Positions 10,345-20,026 of a DNA stretch of 64,000 bases are shown here, one piece after another; the stretch's first letter is position 1, and every line of letters begins with the position of its first letter. Where the stretch lies: contig NZ_CAJHOA010000005.1 of NCBI RefSeq assembly GCF_905120345.1, positions 77,574 to 141,573 of the forward strand. The letters run 5' to 3'. The DNA is from Denitrificimonas caeni. GTDB lineage: Bacteria > Pseudomonadota > Gammaproteobacteria > Pseudomonadales > Pseudomonadaceae. The notes beneath the pieces were generated by a model. It saw only the letters and a program-made list of their open reading frames with translations. It searched no databases and was not told the origin of the DNA. A program made the translations under genes and the position numbers.

Positions 10345-11076
10345 ATGACAAGAGCTAAAGGTCTGCAGATGTATAGTAAAGCGCGAGCGGCTGATGAGCA
10401 GTCATTGTTGATTGAACAGCACGCTCCGCTGGTTAAGCGTATTGCGTATCATATGCTTGGTCGCCTGCCAGCTAGTGTGCAAGTCGAAGATTTAATTCAG
10501 GCTGGCATGATTGGCTTATTGGAAGCTGCAAAAAAATTTGATGCCAGTAAAGGTGCGAGTTTTGACACCTTTGTTGGCATTCGTATTCGTGGTTCGATGC
10601 TGGATGAGTTGCGTAAAGGCGACTGGACTCCGCGTTCAGTGCATCGTAATACCCGTTTAGTCAGTGATGCGGTGCGTACGATTGAAGCGCGAACGGGTTG
10701 TGATGCTAAAGATTTGCAAGTAGCAGCCGAACTTAACCTAAGTATCGATGAGTATTATTCGATTCTAAATGATACTCAAGGCAGTCGCTTATTCAGTTTT
10801 GATGATTTGCTCGATGAGGGCGATCAGTTTGATCTGCACAGTACCCAGCAAGAACCTGGACGTGATGTTGAACAAGTGCACTTTAAGCAAGCGTTGGCTG
10901 ATGCGATAGCAGGTTTACCTGAGCGCGAACGCTTGGTGTTGTCATTGTATTACGATGAAGAACTGAATTTGAAAGAAATCGGCGAAGTTTTAGGTGTCAG
11001 TGAGTCACGCGTCAGTCAGTTACACAGTCAGTGCGCAGCGCGTTTAAGAGCGCGATTGACGGATTGGCGTCAATAA
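10345..11076 (+). CDS. fliA: Flagellar sigma factor FliA (sigma-28)
   Basis: 243 residues with sigma regions 2 (DLIQAGMIGLLEAAKKFD, IRIRGSMLDELRKGDW), 3 and 4 (LNLKEIGEVLGVSESRVSQLHSQ). It directs RNA polymerase to late flagellar and chemotaxis promoters and is held by the anti-sigma factor FlgM. The start MTRAKGLQMY matches the Pseudomonas family N-terminus. Confidence 0.96.
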   Translation: MTRAKGLQMYSKARAADEQSLLIEQHAPLVKRIAYHMLGRLPASVQVEDLIQAGMIGLLEAAKKFDASKGASFDTFVGIRIRGSMLDELRKGDWTPRSVHRNTRLVSDAVRTIEARTGCDAKDLQVAAELNLSIDEYYSILNDTQGSRLFSFDDLLDEGDQFDLHSTQQEPGRDVEQVHFKQALADAIAGLPERERLVLSLYYDEELNLKEIGEVLGVSESRVSQLHSQCAARLRARLTDWRQ

Positions 11077-11158
11077 GCAGTACGGTTTATGGGTTTAATG
11101 GTATAAGCATGCGGTCTTTACAAGGCGAAGACTGAATTAAAATGGCTTGGAGGTTAGC

Positions 11159-11545
11159 TTGGACAAAAATATGAAAATCCTCATTGTTGATGATTTCTCA
11201 ACGATGCGACGGATCATCAAGAACCTCTTGCGTGACCTAGGCTTTACCAATACAGCAGAGGCGGATGATGGCTCAACAGCTTTACCGATGCTGCAGAGTG
11301 GGAACTTTGATTTCTTAGTCACTGATTGGAATATGCCAATCATGAGCGGCATTGATTTGTTGCGCCACGTACGTGCTGATGAAAAGCTTAAGCATTTACC
11401 GGTATTAATGGTGACCGCAGAAGCGAAGCGCGACCAAATTATTGAAGCGGCACAAGCCGGCGTGAACGGTTATGTGGTTAAACCATTCACCGCACAAGCA
11501 CTGAAAGATAAAATTGAAAAAATCTTCGATCGTGTCAACGGCTGA
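11159..11545 (+). CDS. cheY: Chemotaxis response regulator CheY
   Basis: A single receiver domain with the acidic pair DD in IVDDFS, the phospho-acceptor Asp in VTDWNMP, the conserved Thr in VTAEAK and Lys in VVKPF. The phosphorylated form binds the motor switch. The usual annotation starts at the ATG at 11171 (MKILIVDD, 124 residues). However, GGAGG at 11149-11153 is 17 bases from that ATG and 5 bases from the in-frame TTG at 11159 (MDKNMKIL), so the TTG is the better supported start. It is first of a cheY-cheZ-cheA-cheB run. Confidence 0.93.
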   Translation: MDKNMKILIVDDFSTMRRIIKNLLRDLGFTNTAEADDGSTALPMLQSGNFDFLVTDWNMPIMSGIDLLRHVRADEKLKHLPVLMVTAEAKRDQIIEAAQAGVNGYVVKPFTAQALKDKIEKIFDRVNG

Positions 11546-11565
11546 ACACAAGCTGCGGGGAAACT

Positions 11566-12357
11566 ATGGAACACAACAAAAGCAGTGAGGCTGATGAGTT
11601 TGCGTCTGCCGTCGCTTTGCATGCTCCACAACTGCAGCAGAGTCTTGAACAAGGTGATTTACAGCAAGCTGGTCGAATTATTGCAGAAATAAATCAGGTC
11701 CGTGAGCGTACATTGTATCTTGAAGTCGGACGCTTAACCTGCGAGTTGCACAATGCAATTATCGATTTTGATATTGATCCGCGTAACCCGCATGCGAAAG
11801 AAATGTCGCAAATTACCGATGCCTCTGAACGTTTGCAATATGTGGTCAATATGACCGATCAAGCGGCCAATAGTGCCATTGATCTTGTTGAAAAAAGCGC
11901 ACCCTTGGTGACTTACATCAGTTATGAAGCGCAAAGCCTAATAGCTGACTGGCAGCGCTTTATGCGTCGCGAAATGAAAGCAGATGAGTTTCGCTTACTG
12001 GCTAAGCGCATTGAAGCATTTTTATCGCGCAGCCTGCATGACAGTGATCAGCTCTCCGCTAATTTAAACGAAATTATGATGGCGCAAGGTTTCCAAGATT
12101 TAACCGGCCAAGTGATTAAACGAGTGATGACGCTGATTGCTGATATTGAAAGTAATCTGTTAAAGCTGGTGGTGATGGCCGGACAAGTTGATCGGGTGGT
12201 TGGTATTGAGCATCCGACCGGTGATTTGCGCACAAAAGAGACAAAAGAAAAAAAGACCAGTTCAGGTGAAGGTCCGCAGATTCATGCCGATAAAAGGGAT
12301 GATGTGGTGAGCGATCAAGTGGATGTTGATGATCTGCTATCCAGTTTAGGGTTTTAG
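11566..12357 (+). CDS. cheZ: CheY-P phosphatase CheZ
   Basis: 263 residues, largely a long helical hairpin. The catalytic region MMAQGFQDLTGQVIKRVM contains the glutamine that positions water on CheY-P. The C-terminal tail ends VDVDDLLSSLGF, the CheY-binding peptide type. It lies 20 bases after cheY and 11 before cheA. Confidence 0.95.
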   Translation: MEHNKSSEADEFASAVALHAPQLQQSLEQGDLQQAGRIIAEINQVRERTLYLEVGRLTCELHNAIIDFDIDPRNPHAKEMSQITDASERLQYVVNMTDQAANSAIDLVEKSAPLVTYISYEAQSLIADWQRFMRREMKADEFRLLAKRIEAFLSRSLHDSDQLSANLNEIMMAQGFQDLTGQVIKRVMTLIADIESNLLKLVVMAGQVDRVVGIEHPTGDLRTKETKEKKTSSGEGPQIHADKRDDVVSDQVDVDDLLSSLGF

Positions 12358-12368
12358 GAGGAGCGCAT

Positions 12369-14558
12369 ATGGGCTTTGATGCTGATGAAGAAATCCTCCA
12401 GGACTTTTTAGTGGAGGCAGGAGAAATTCTAGAATTACTATCTGAACAGCTGGTTGAGCTGGAAGGTCGTCCTGATGATATGAATTTGCTCAATGCCATC
12501 TTTCGTGGTTTCCATACGGTCAAAGGCGGTGCCGGATTTTTACAGCTCAATGAGCTGGTAGCCTGTTGCCATATTGCCGAAAACGTCTTTGATATTTTAC
12601 GCAAAGGTGAGCGTAGAGTAACGCCGGAGCTGATGGACGTTGTTCTACAGGCACTGGATAGCGTTAATACCATGTTCGACGACGTGCGCGAAGGTGCGGC
12701 TTTGACCCCCGCAGCAGATGAATTACTCGAAGCGCTGGCGCGTTTAGCTGAGCCGAGTACAGCGGATGAATCTGCTGAACCGTTATCCAGTGCCGATGTA
12801 CAGCAGCAGAGTAGCGATGATCAGGTTGATGCAGAATTTGAACAGTTGCTGGGTGCGATTACCCCCATGACTGAAAAGAGCGCTACGCCAGTCACCAGTA
12901 CGCCAGGCGATATTATTACTGATGATGAGTTTGAAGCGTTGTTAGATCAATTACATGGTCCGGCAAAGACTGCGTCTAGTTCTGTACAGCATAGTGAAAC
13001 CACTCCCGCGTCAGGTTCTGATGAAATTACGGATGATGAATTTGAAGCCCTGTTGGATCAATTGCATGGTGAGGGACAGTTTAATGTTGAAGTGACTGTA
13101 CCGCCAGCATCCAGCTCAGACAGTGATGCCGCCAGTGTTACGACAGCTAGTAGCGTCGCAGATCCTAGCCAAATCAGTGATGATGAGTTTGAAGCCTTAC
13201 TGGATCAGTTGCACGGTAAAGGCAAGTTCCAAGCAGCAATTGCAGATGTTGATGCTGCTAAAGATGTTGCGATTACTAAACCAACAGTACCACCAGTTGC
13301 AGCAACTGCAGAAACCAAGCCCACTCCAGCGCCTGAGCCAAAATATACTGGACCCGAGCGCAGAACCGTTGCCCGTGCGCCGGCAGCGGAGGTTGAAACC
13401 ACGGTACGTGTGGATACCGCACGCCTCGATGACATTATGAATATGGTCGGTGAGTTGGTCTTAGTCCGTAATCGTTTGGTGCGTTTAGGGCTCAATAGCG
13501 GTGATGAGGTCATGGCTAAAGTCGTCGGTCACTTAGATGTGGTGACTGGTGATCTGCAAGCGGCGGTGATGAAAACACGCATGCAGCCGATTAAAAAAGT
13601 CTTTGGCCGTTTTCCGCGTTTAGTCCGAGATATGGCACGTAACCTGAACAAGCAGATTCGCCTCGAGTTGGTGGGCGAAGACACTGATTTAGATAAAAAC
13701 TTGGTTGAAGCGCTGGCCGATCCATTGGTGCACTTGGTGCGTAACTCAGTCGACCATGGAATTGAGCTGCCAGCGGATCGCGAAGCGGCCGGCAAAGAGC
13801 GTGAAGGCTGTGTGATTTTAGCCGCCTCGCAAGAAGGCGATCATATTCAATTGACCATCAGCGATGATGGCAAAGGCATGGATGCCAATGTGCTGCGTAA
13901 TAAAGCCGTTGAGAAAGGCATGCTCGAGCGCGAAGCCGCCGATCGGTTAACCGACCTTGAGTGCTACAACTTAATTTTCGCCGCAGGTTTCTCTACCAAA
14001 ACTGAAGTCTCGGATGTGTCTGGTCGTGGTGTCGGTATGGATGTGGTGAAAACTAAAATTGCCCAACTGAACGGCACTGTTAATGTTTTCTCCACGCCGG
14101 GCAAAGGTTCGCAGGTGGTGATTAAGGTGCCGCTGACCTTAGCGATTATGCCAACCTTAATGGTCATGCTCGGCAAACAAGCTTTTGCCTTTCCGTTAGT
14201 CAACGTCAATGAGATTTTTCACTTGGATTTGTCGCGCACCAATGTTGTCGACGGACAAGAAGTCGTGGTTGTACGCGATAAAGCCCTCCCGTTATTTTAT
14301 TTAAAACACTGGCTGTTACCCAAAGAAGTTCATGCTGAGCAAACTGAAGGTCATGTGGTGATTTTAACTGTCGGTAATCAGCGCATTGGCTGTGTTGTTG
14401 ATCAGTTGGTTGGCCAGGAAGAAGTGGTAATTAAGCCTTTGGGTAAAATGCTACACGGCACGCCAGGTATGTCCGGCGCAACCATTACCGGCGATGGACG
14501 TATTGCGCTGATTTTAGATATTCCAGGCTTGCTTAAAAATTACGGACAACGCTACTAG
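12369..14558 (+). CDS. cheA: Chemotaxis histidine kinase CheA
   Basis: 729 residues. The HPt domain has the phosphorylated histidine at about 49 (FHTVKGGAGF). Dimerisation and ATPase domains follow, with N box LVHLVRNSVDHGIE and G box GRGVGMDVVK, and a C-terminal CheW-like domain. Between HPt and dimerisation lies a long acidic, low-complexity linker with three copies of DDEFEALLDQLHG (from residues 185, 222, 271) and a degenerate fourth near 155. A classical P2 domain is not evident. A good GGAGGAG precedes the start. It passes phosphate to CheY and CheB encoded beside it. Confidence 0.96.
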   Translation: MGFDADEEILQDFLVEAGEILELLSEQLVELEGRPDDMNLLNAIFRGFHTVKGGAGFLQLNELVACCHIAENVFDILRKGERRVTPELMDVVLQALDSVNTMFDDVREGAALTPAADELLEALARLAEPSTADESAEPLSSADVQQQSSDDQVDAEFEQLLGAITPMTEKSATPVTSTPGDIITDDEFEALLDQLHGPAKTASSSVQHSETTPASGSDEITDDEFEALLDQLHGEGQFNVEVTVPPASSSDSDAASVTTASSVADPSQISDDEFEALLDQLHGKGKFQAAIADVDAAKDVAITKPTVPPVAATAETKPTPAPEPKYTGPERRTVARAPAAEVETTVRVDTARLDDIMNMVGELVLVRNRLVRLGLNSGDEVMAKVVGHLDVVTGDLQAAVMKTRMQPIKKVFGRFPRLVRDMARNLNKQIRLELVGEDTDLDKNLVEALADPLVHLVRNSVDHGIELPADREAAGKEREGCVILAASQEGDHIQLTISDDGKGMDANVLRNKAVEKGMLEREAADRLTDLECYNLIFAAGFSTKTEVSDVSGRGVGMDVVKTKIAQLNGTVNVFSTPGKGSQVVIKVPLTLAIMPTLMVMLGKQAFAFPLVNVNEIFHLDLSRTNVVDGQEVVVVRDKALPLFYLKHWLLPKEVHAEQTEGHVVILTVGNQRIGCVVDQLVGQEEVVIKPLGKMLHGTPGMSGATITGDGRIALILDIPGLLKNYGQRY

Positions 14559-14594
14559 GCTTAATCCAAGTCATGGTGTTGTTTTGGAGTCAGT

Positions 14595-15785
14595 ATGACA
14601 GTCAAGGTTTTAGTGGTTGATGATTCAGGCTTTTTTAGACGTAGGCTGACCGAAATACTGTCCTCGGACAGCAATATTCAGGTCGTGGGTACGGCAGCCA
14701 ATGGTCGCGAAGCTGTTGAGCAAACGCTAGCCTTACGACCTGATGTCATCACCATGGATTATGAAATGCCGGTGATGGATGGCATTACCGCTGTTAGAAC
14801 TATTATGCAGCGCTGTCCTACTCCGGTATTGATGTTCTCGTCATTGACTCATGAAGGTGCGCGCGTCACTTTAGATGCGCTTGATGCGGGTGCCTTGGAT
14901 TATCTACCGAAAAATTTTGAAGATATTTCTAGAAATCCGCAGAAAGTCAAACAAATGCTCTGTGATAAAGTGCATTTGCTAGCGATGAGTAATCGCCGTG
15001 CTTGGTCACGGTCAGCTGCGCCGGTTCGAGCTGCTGCAGTAGCGAAACCAGCGCCTGCAGTACCAGCACCCGCAACGCCTGTAGCGTCAAGACCCAGTGC
15101 GCGCACGCAACCGATGACACAACCTAATACACAAAGCGTAGCTCAGGCTGCCAGTGCAGCACGACAGGTGATTCCTCCAAGTGAAGGAACCGTTCAGGCT
15201 TCAACCACGAGCCCGCCACGTAAAACCTACAAGTTAGTCGCGATTGGCACCTCAACCGGTGGTCCGGTTGCTTTGCAGCGCGTGTTAACCCAGCTGCCGG
15301 CAAATTTCCCCGCGCCGATTGTGATGATTCAGCATATGCCGGCGGCGTTTACCAAAGCCTTTGCTGATCGCTTAAATAAACTGTGCCAAATTGATGTTAA
15401 AGAAGCTGAAGAAGGCGATGTTTTGCGCCCTGGTTTGGCTTTGCTGGCTCCAGGTGGCAAGCAGATGATGATTGATGGGCGCGGCACAGTGCGCATCTTG
15501 CCGGGTGATGAGCGCCTTAACTATAAGCCAAGTGTTGATATTACCTTTGGTTCGGCGGCTAAGGTGTTTAACAATAAAGTGCTGGCTGTGGTGTTGACTG
15601 GGATGGGCGCGGATGGTCGTGAAGGGGCCCGTATGTTGAAACAAGCAGGCAGTCAGGTGTGGGCGCAAGATGAAGCCAGTTGCGTTATTTATGGTATGCC
15701 GATGGCTGTGGTTAAGGCCGGATTAGCCGACGTGGTCTACAGCTTGGATGATATTGGCCGCTATCTGGTTGAGGCGTGCAGCTGA
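14595..15785 (+). CDS. cheB: Chemoreceptor methylesterase CheB
   Basis: 396 residues: a receiver domain (phospho-Asp in TMDYEMP), a long Ala/Pro/Gln-rich linker (about 135-205), and a methylesterase domain. The catalytic triad is visible as Ser in GTSTGGP, His in IQHMP and Asp in GMGADGREG. It demethylates or deamidates receptors for adaptation. Its stop overlaps the motC start (TGATG). Confidence 0.96.
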   Translation: MTVKVLVVDDSGFFRRRLTEILSSDSNIQVVGTAANGREAVEQTLALRPDVITMDYEMPVMDGITAVRTIMQRCPTPVLMFSSLTHEGARVTLDALDAGALDYLPKNFEDISRNPQKVKQMLCDKVHLLAMSNRRAWSRSAAPVRAAAVAKPAPAVPAPATPVASRPSARTQPMTQPNTQSVAQAASAARQVIPPSEGTVQASTTSPPRKTYKLVAIGTSTGGPVALQRVLTQLPANFPAPIVMIQHMPAAFTKAFADRLNKLCQIDVKEAEEGDVLRPGLALLAPGGKQMMIDGRGTVRILPGDERLNYKPSVDITFGSAAKVFNNKVLAVVLTGMGADGREGARMLKQAGSQVWAQDEASCVIYGMPMAVVKAGLADVVYSLDDIGRYLVEACS

Positions 15786-16525
15786 TGGATATGCTTAGCT
15801 TGGTTGGATTGGTCATGGCTTTCGTGGCTATTATTGGTGGGAATTACCTTGAGGGTGGCCATATCAGTGCGTTGGTGAATGGTCCGGCCGCGTTGATTGT
15901 GTTTGGTGGTACCTTTGGGGCCGCGTTATTACAAACGCCTGTCAGTCATTGTAAACGAGCTCTGCAGATTGTCAGTTGGGTACTGTTTCCACCTTATGCC
16001 AATTTGCCACACGCGATTAATAATGTGGTGGGTTGGAGTATGACGGCACGCAAGGATGGTTTGCTTGGTTTGGAAGCCATTGCCGATGCTGAGCTTGATC
16101 CTTATGCGCAAAAAGGCTTGCAGCTGTTAGTTGACGGTATGGAAGCAGAAAGTATTCGCAGTATTTTAGAAGTGGACTTATACACCCAAGAAGATCGTGA
16201 TATTCAAGCCGCTAAGTTTTATGAATGCATGGGTGGCTATGCGCCAACCATCGGCATTATTGGCGCGGTGATGGGCTTGATTCATGTGATGGGTAATCTT
16301 GCCGACCCTTCGCAATTAGGCAGTGGTATTGCGGTGGCATTTGTCGCGACGATTTATGGCATTGGCTCAGCAAACTTACTACTGCTGCCCATCGCTAGCA
16401 AAATTAAAGCGACGGTACTGCGCCAGTCGCGTTATCGTGAGATGCTTCTGGAAGGTATTTTGTCGATTGCTGAAGGTGAGAACCCGCGCTCCATTGAGTT
16501 AAAACTACAAGGTTTTATGGAGTAA
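15785..16525 (+). CDS. motC: Flagellar motor stator protein MotC (MotA family)
   Basis: 246 residues, four membrane helices, MotA/TolQ/ExbB family. The cytoplasmic loop between helices 2 and 3 would contact FliG, and the segment GGYAPTIGIIGAVMGLIHVM is helix 3. The ATG at 15785 overlaps the cheB stop and gives the expected MDMLSLVG start. It pairs with MotD three bases downstream. In Pseudomonas, MotCD is the second stator set, used in high load and swarming. Confidence 0.94.
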   Translation: MDMLSLVGLVMAFVAIIGGNYLEGGHISALVNGPAALIVFGGTFGAALLQTPVSHCKRALQIVSWVLFPPYANLPHAINNVVGWSMTARKDGLLGLEAIADAELDPYAQKGLQLLVDGMEAESIRSILEVDLYTQEDRDIQAAKFYECMGGYAPTIGIIGAVMGLIHVMGNLADPSQLGSGIAVAFVATIYGIGSANLLLLPIASKIKATVLRQSRYREMLLEGILSIAEGENPRSIELKLQGFME

Positions 16526-16527
16526 CC

Positions 16528-17298
16528 ATGGCACGCCGACGCAGACAGGAAGATCCGATCAATCATGAGCGCTGGTTGGTGTCTTATGCTGATTTTATTA
16601 CTCTGTTGTTTGCTTTTTTTGTGGTGATGTACTCAATTTCTTCGGTTAACGAAGGCAAATATAAAATTTTATCCGACTCGATGGAAGGTGTTTTTAGTCA
16701 AACGGATCGCTCGATTAAACCCATCCCTATTGGTGATGAGCGCTTAAAAGGGCAATCAGATGAGGGTGCTTCTGATGCCGCTGATGCCGTTGCTGCTAAT
16801 ACCCCGCAAGACCCTTTAGAGTCAATTGCGGCGCAAATTCGTGATCAATTTGCAGGCTTGTTAGGTGATGGGCAAGTACAGGTGCGTGCTAATGAGATGT
16901 GGCTTGAGTTGGAATTGAACTCAAGTTTATTGTTTCCCAGTGGCGATGCTATTCCGCATCAGGATGCATTTGATCTGGTGGAGAAAATATCAAACATTTT
17001 AGCGCCCTTTGATAATCCGATTCAGGTTGAGGGTTTTACCGACAATCTGCCCATCAGCACCGCGCAATACCCAACCAACTGGGAGCTGTCTGCCGCTAGG
17101 GCAGCGAGTATCGTCAGAATGCTGGTAATGGAGGGTGTTGAGCCGCAGCGTTTGGCCGCAGTAGGTTACGGTGAGTTTCAGCCGGTTGCCGATAATATTG
17201 ATGCGGTGGGACGGGCACGCAATCGCCGAGTTGTCTTGGTTATTTCTCGTAATGTCGATAGTCGGCGTCAAGCTACGATACCCTCGGATCAAACTTAA
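16528..17298 (+). CDS. motD: Flagellar motor stator protein MotD (MotB family)
   Basis: 256 residues. A basic N-terminus is followed by one membrane helix with the essential aspartate (ADFITLLFAFFVVMYS, D22). The C-terminal OmpA-like peptidoglycan-binding domain carries VEGFTDNLPI and NWELSAARA. It forms the proton channel and wall anchor with MotC. Last gene of this sub-run. Confidence 0.94.
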   Translation: MARRRRQEDPINHERWLVSYADFITLLFAFFVVMYSISSVNEGKYKILSDSMEGVFSQTDRSIKPIPIGDERLKGQSDEGASDAADAVAANTPQDPLESIAAQIRDQFAGLLGDGQVQVRANEMWLELELNSSLLFPSGDAIPHQDAFDLVEKISNILAPFDNPIQVEGFTDNLPISTAQYPTNWELSAARAASIVRMLVMEGVEPQRLAAVGYGEFQPVADNIDAVGRARNRRVVLVISRNVDSRRQATIPSDQT

Positions 17299-17312
17299 TC
17301 ACTCGTTAGAGC

Positions 17313-17328
17313 TGGCACATAGATTGCT
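17313..17328 (+). promoter_or_regulatory. Sigma-54 promoter before the parA-like gene
   Basis: TGGCACATAGATTGCT is an exact match to the RpoN consensus TGGCAC-N5-TTGCW, 99 bases before the parA-like start and 15 after the motD stop. It implies that parA-cheW-cheW-DUF2802 can be transcribed separately from the upstream che-mot genes. Confidence 0.75.
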
Positions 17329-17426
17329 AGTTATATTGTTAATCAATATAAAAGTGTTTACAGCGTCAACGAACTGGCGCTGTAAAACAGCAGCTAATAG
17401 CAGTGCAACTGAGTATGGGGTATGCG

Positions 17427-18266
17427 ATGAGAATCTGGGCGGTGGCCAACCAGAAAGGGGGCGTCGGTAAAACTACGACAACCTTGGCACTTGCCGGCCT
17501 TTTAGCCGATGCAGGTAAGCGAGTACTGGTGGTTGATCTGGATCCACACGGCTCAATGACCAGTTATTTTGGTTATGACCCTGATAATATGGAACACAGC
17601 TGTTATGACTTGTTTCAACATGCCGGCTCAATACCGACACAACTACCACAGCAGTTGCTGCGTGACACCAGTCATGAAAATATCAAGTTGTTACCCTCCA
17701 GTACGGCCTTAGCTGTACTGGAGCGTCAGTCACCCGGTAAAGATGGCTTAGGTTTAGTGATCAGTCGTACTTTAGCGCTACTGGATAGTGATTTTGATTT
17801 TGCTGTTATTGATAGCCCGCCACTCTTGGGGGTGCTGATGGTTAATGCCTTGGCGGCCAGTGAGTATCTATTGATTCCGGTACAAACAGAGTTTCTGGCC
17901 TTAAAAGGTTTAGAGCGCATGGTTAATACGTTGAAAATGATTAATCGCTCACGGCAACAAGCGTTGCCATTTAGTATTGTGCCAACGTTGTTTGATCGGC
18001 GCACGCAAGCTTCGATCACCGCGTTACGTATGCTCAAAAAACAGTATCCGCAAACCTTATGGCAAGCTTATATTCCGATTGATACGCGTTTGCGTGATGC
18101 CAGTCGGGCAGGGTTGGTGCCTTCACGTTTTGATAAAAGCAGCCGTGCTATTTTGGCCTATCGAGCATTATTAAAACATGTGTTAAACCAGTGTATTAAC
18201 TCTCGATTAGCTGAGTCAGCGCAGGTGCTAACAGACAATTGTGTTGCACGTAAGTCAGGGCAGTAA
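17427..18266 (+). CDS. ParA/Soj-type ATPase of the chemotaxis cluster
   Basis: 279 residues with Walker A KGGVGKTTT, the switch motif DLDPHGS and DSPP. In Pseudomonas this gene, between motD and the cheW genes, encodes an ATPase thought to position the chemotaxis array (ParC/ParP-type systems do so in Vibrio). The start at 17427 is chosen for the family N-terminus MRIWAVANQKGG and a GGGG seven bases upstream; in-frame codons up to 17403 are alternatives. It is preceded by a consensus sigma-54 promoter. Confidence 0.9.
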   Translation: MRIWAVANQKGGVGKTTTTLALAGLLADAGKRVLVVDLDPHGSMTSYFGYDPDNMEHSCYDLFQHAGSIPTQLPQQLLRDTSHENIKLLPSSTALAVLERQSPGKDGLGLVISRTLALLDSDFDFAVIDSPPLLGVLMVNALAASEYLLIPVQTEFLALKGLERMVNTLKMINRSRQQALPFSIVPTLFDRRTQASITALRMLKKQYPQTLWQAYIPIDTRLRDASRAGLVPSRFDKSSRAILAYRALLKHVLNQCINSRLAESAQVLTDNCVARKSGQ

Positions 18267-18302
18267 TGCGTTTTGAGACGTTAGGATTATTTGGTATAGC
18301 CT

Positions 18303-19037
18303 ATGAGTAAAGACACCCAACATGCTGCTTTGCAAGGCTACTTAGATGCGTTGTTAACTGACGCCGTGCCCGAGCCTCGTCTTGCTACAGAGCCGGTCGC
18401 TTTTTTAGAGGTGCCTGAGGTTGCCTTTAGCTTGCCGCCTATGGCCTTGCGTGAGCCTTTAATCAGTGAAGCGCAAATCAACCAGTTGCCTGTGTCGGTT
18501 AGTATCCTCGCGGAGCAACATGATAGCGTCGTATCGCCGTCAGTAGTGGGCGCCACTGCACCTGAGTTAACAAAAAGTAGTTGGGCAGACAGCGCCTTTG
18601 AATGTTTGTTGTTTGATGTGGCGGGATTAACCTTAGCCGTGCCGTTGGTGGCGTTAGGTAGTATTTATACCTTTGAGGCGAATGAGTTAACCCCTTTGTT
18701 TGCTCAGCCTGATTGGTTTATTGGCATACTGCCAGCGCAAAAAACCAATTTAAAAGTATTAGAAACTGCCCGCTGGGTGATGCCAGAACGCTATACTGCA
18801 GACATGCGTCATGACCTCAAGTATGTGATCTCTATTAATGGTTATGACTGGGGTTTGGCTGTTCATCATGTACGCAACTCCATTCGCTTGCAGCCGAGCG
18901 ACGTTAAATGGCGGACGCAGCGTGGTAAGCGTCCATGGTTGGCTGGTACAGTGATTGAGCATATGTGTGCGTTACTCGACGTTGAAGTCTTAGCGCAGTT
19001 AATTACCGGTAAAAATACGTCACACAACACTGCATAG
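18303..19037 (+). CDS. CheW-domain protein with long N-terminal extension
   Basis: 244 residues. A variable, Pro/Glu-rich N-terminus of about 95 residues precedes a CheW-like domain (FECLLFDVAGLTLAVPLVALGSI to the end). This is the ParP-like CheW protein found beside parA and cheW in Pseudomonas. A role linking the ParA-like ATPase to the CheA-receptor array is inferred from that gene order. Confidence 0.85.
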   Translation: MSKDTQHAALQGYLDALLTDAVPEPRLATEPVAFLEVPEVAFSLPPMALREPLISEAQINQLPVSVSILAEQHDSVVSPSVVGATAPELTKSSWADSAFECLLFDVAGLTLAVPLVALGSIYTFEANELTPLFAQPDWFIGILPAQKTNLKVLETARWVMPERYTADMRHDLKYVISINGYDWGLAVHHVRNSIRLQPSDVKWRTQRGKRPWLAGTVIEHMCALLDVEVLAQLITGKNTSHNTA

Positions 19038-19099
19038 GCAGTGGTTAAAATATTGTCAATATAGTGTGAGCTCAAAAGCTCTGAATGAGAGGAAAAACA

Positions 19100-19579
19100 A
19101 TGCAAAATTCATTAGCTCACAGTACCGATGACCCGATTTTGCAATGGGTGACATTTCGTCTTGATAATGAAACCTATGGCGTTAATGTGATGCAGGTGCA
19201 AGAGGTCTTACGCTATAGCGAAATTGCACCTGTGCCGGGTGCACCGAGTTATGTGTTGGGCATCATCAACTTGCGCGGTAATGTTGTGACCGTGATCGAT
19301 ACGCGCCAGCACTTTGGCTTGCCGCCTGCTGAAGTGGATGATAATACTCGAGTAGTGATTATCGAGGTGGATAAGCAGGTCGTTGGAATTTTAGTTGATA
19401 GCGTGGCAGAAGTTGTTTACTTGCGCCAATCGGAAATAGAAACGGCTCCGAATGTGGGTAATGCAGACGCTGCTAAGTTTATTCAAGGTGTTTGTAATAA
19501 AAATGGCGAGTTGTTGATTCTAGTTGAACTGGAAAAAATGATGAGCGAAGAAGAATGGTCTGAGTTGGACACCTTGTAA
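19100..19579 (+). CDS. cheW: Chemotaxis coupling protein CheW
   Basis: 159 residues, a single CheW domain very close to Pseudomonas CheW (VLGIINLRGNVVTVIDTR). It bridges receptors and CheA. The ATG at 19100 has GAGAGG seven to eight bases upstream; the in-frame ATG at 19085 is rejected. Its stop overlaps the next start (TAATG). Confidence 0.95.
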   Translation: MQNSLAHSTDDPILQWVTFRLDNETYGVNVMQVQEVLRYSEIAPVPGAPSYVLGIINLRGNVVTVIDTRQHFGLPPAEVDDNTRVVIIEVDKQVVGILVDSVAEVVYLRQSEIETAPNVGNADAAKFIQGVCNKNGELLILVELEKMMSEEEWSELDTL

Positions 19580-19968
19580 TGTTACCGGCAGTGTTGTTTT
19601 TATCTGTGCTGTGCGTCGGCAACGCTGTTGCTGTGTATCTGCTATGGAGACAAAAACAACGCTTAGAGGCGTTATATAGAGAACAAGATGAGCAGCATAA
19701 ACAAGCGTTGAAAAATGTTACTCGACGCTTAGAAACTTATTTGTCTGGCAGTATGCAGATGGGTGAGGAGCTGCAGGAGTTGCAAAAAAATCTTGCACCT
19801 TTGCCGGAAAAAATCTTGCGTATGGAGCAAAAAGACCCTGAAAGCCTATCTTTTAGCCAAGCTGCACGTTTAGTGGGTTTGGGAGCAACCACTGAGGATC
19901 TTAAACAATCATGTGGTTTAAGTCAGTCCGAAGCGGAATTGTTGCAGCGCTTACATGGTAAGAAATAA
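19579..19968 (+). CDS. DUF2802 protein, membrane-anchored coiled coil
   Basis: 129 residues: one N-terminal membrane helix (AVLFLSVLCVGNAVAVYLLW), a coiled coil, and a C-terminal helical domain (FSQAARLVGLGATTEDLKQSCGLSQSEAELL). It is the conserved last gene of this cluster in Pseudomonas and is translationally coupled to cheW. Its function is not known to me; a structural role at the polar array is a guess from position. Confidence 0.85.
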   Translation: MLPAVLFLSVLCVGNAVAVYLLWRQKQRLEALYREQDEQHKQALKNVTRRLETYLSGSMQMGEELQELQKNLAPLPEKILRMEQKDPESLSFSQAARLVGLGATTEDLKQSCGLSQSEAELLQRLHGKK

Positions 19969-19978
19969 TTTTAGCTAT

Positions 19979-20010
19979 AAAAAAGGCCAACTTATAGAGT
20001 TGGCCTTTTT
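19979..20010. terminator. Bidirectional terminator between DUF2802 and oprI
   Basis: A-run, stem GGCCAAC/GTTGGCC, seven-base loop, then a T-run. It lies between convergent genes and has an A/T run on both sides, so it can serve both. Confidence 0.88.
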
Positions 20011-20026
20011 GCCTTAGCAAGTAATA

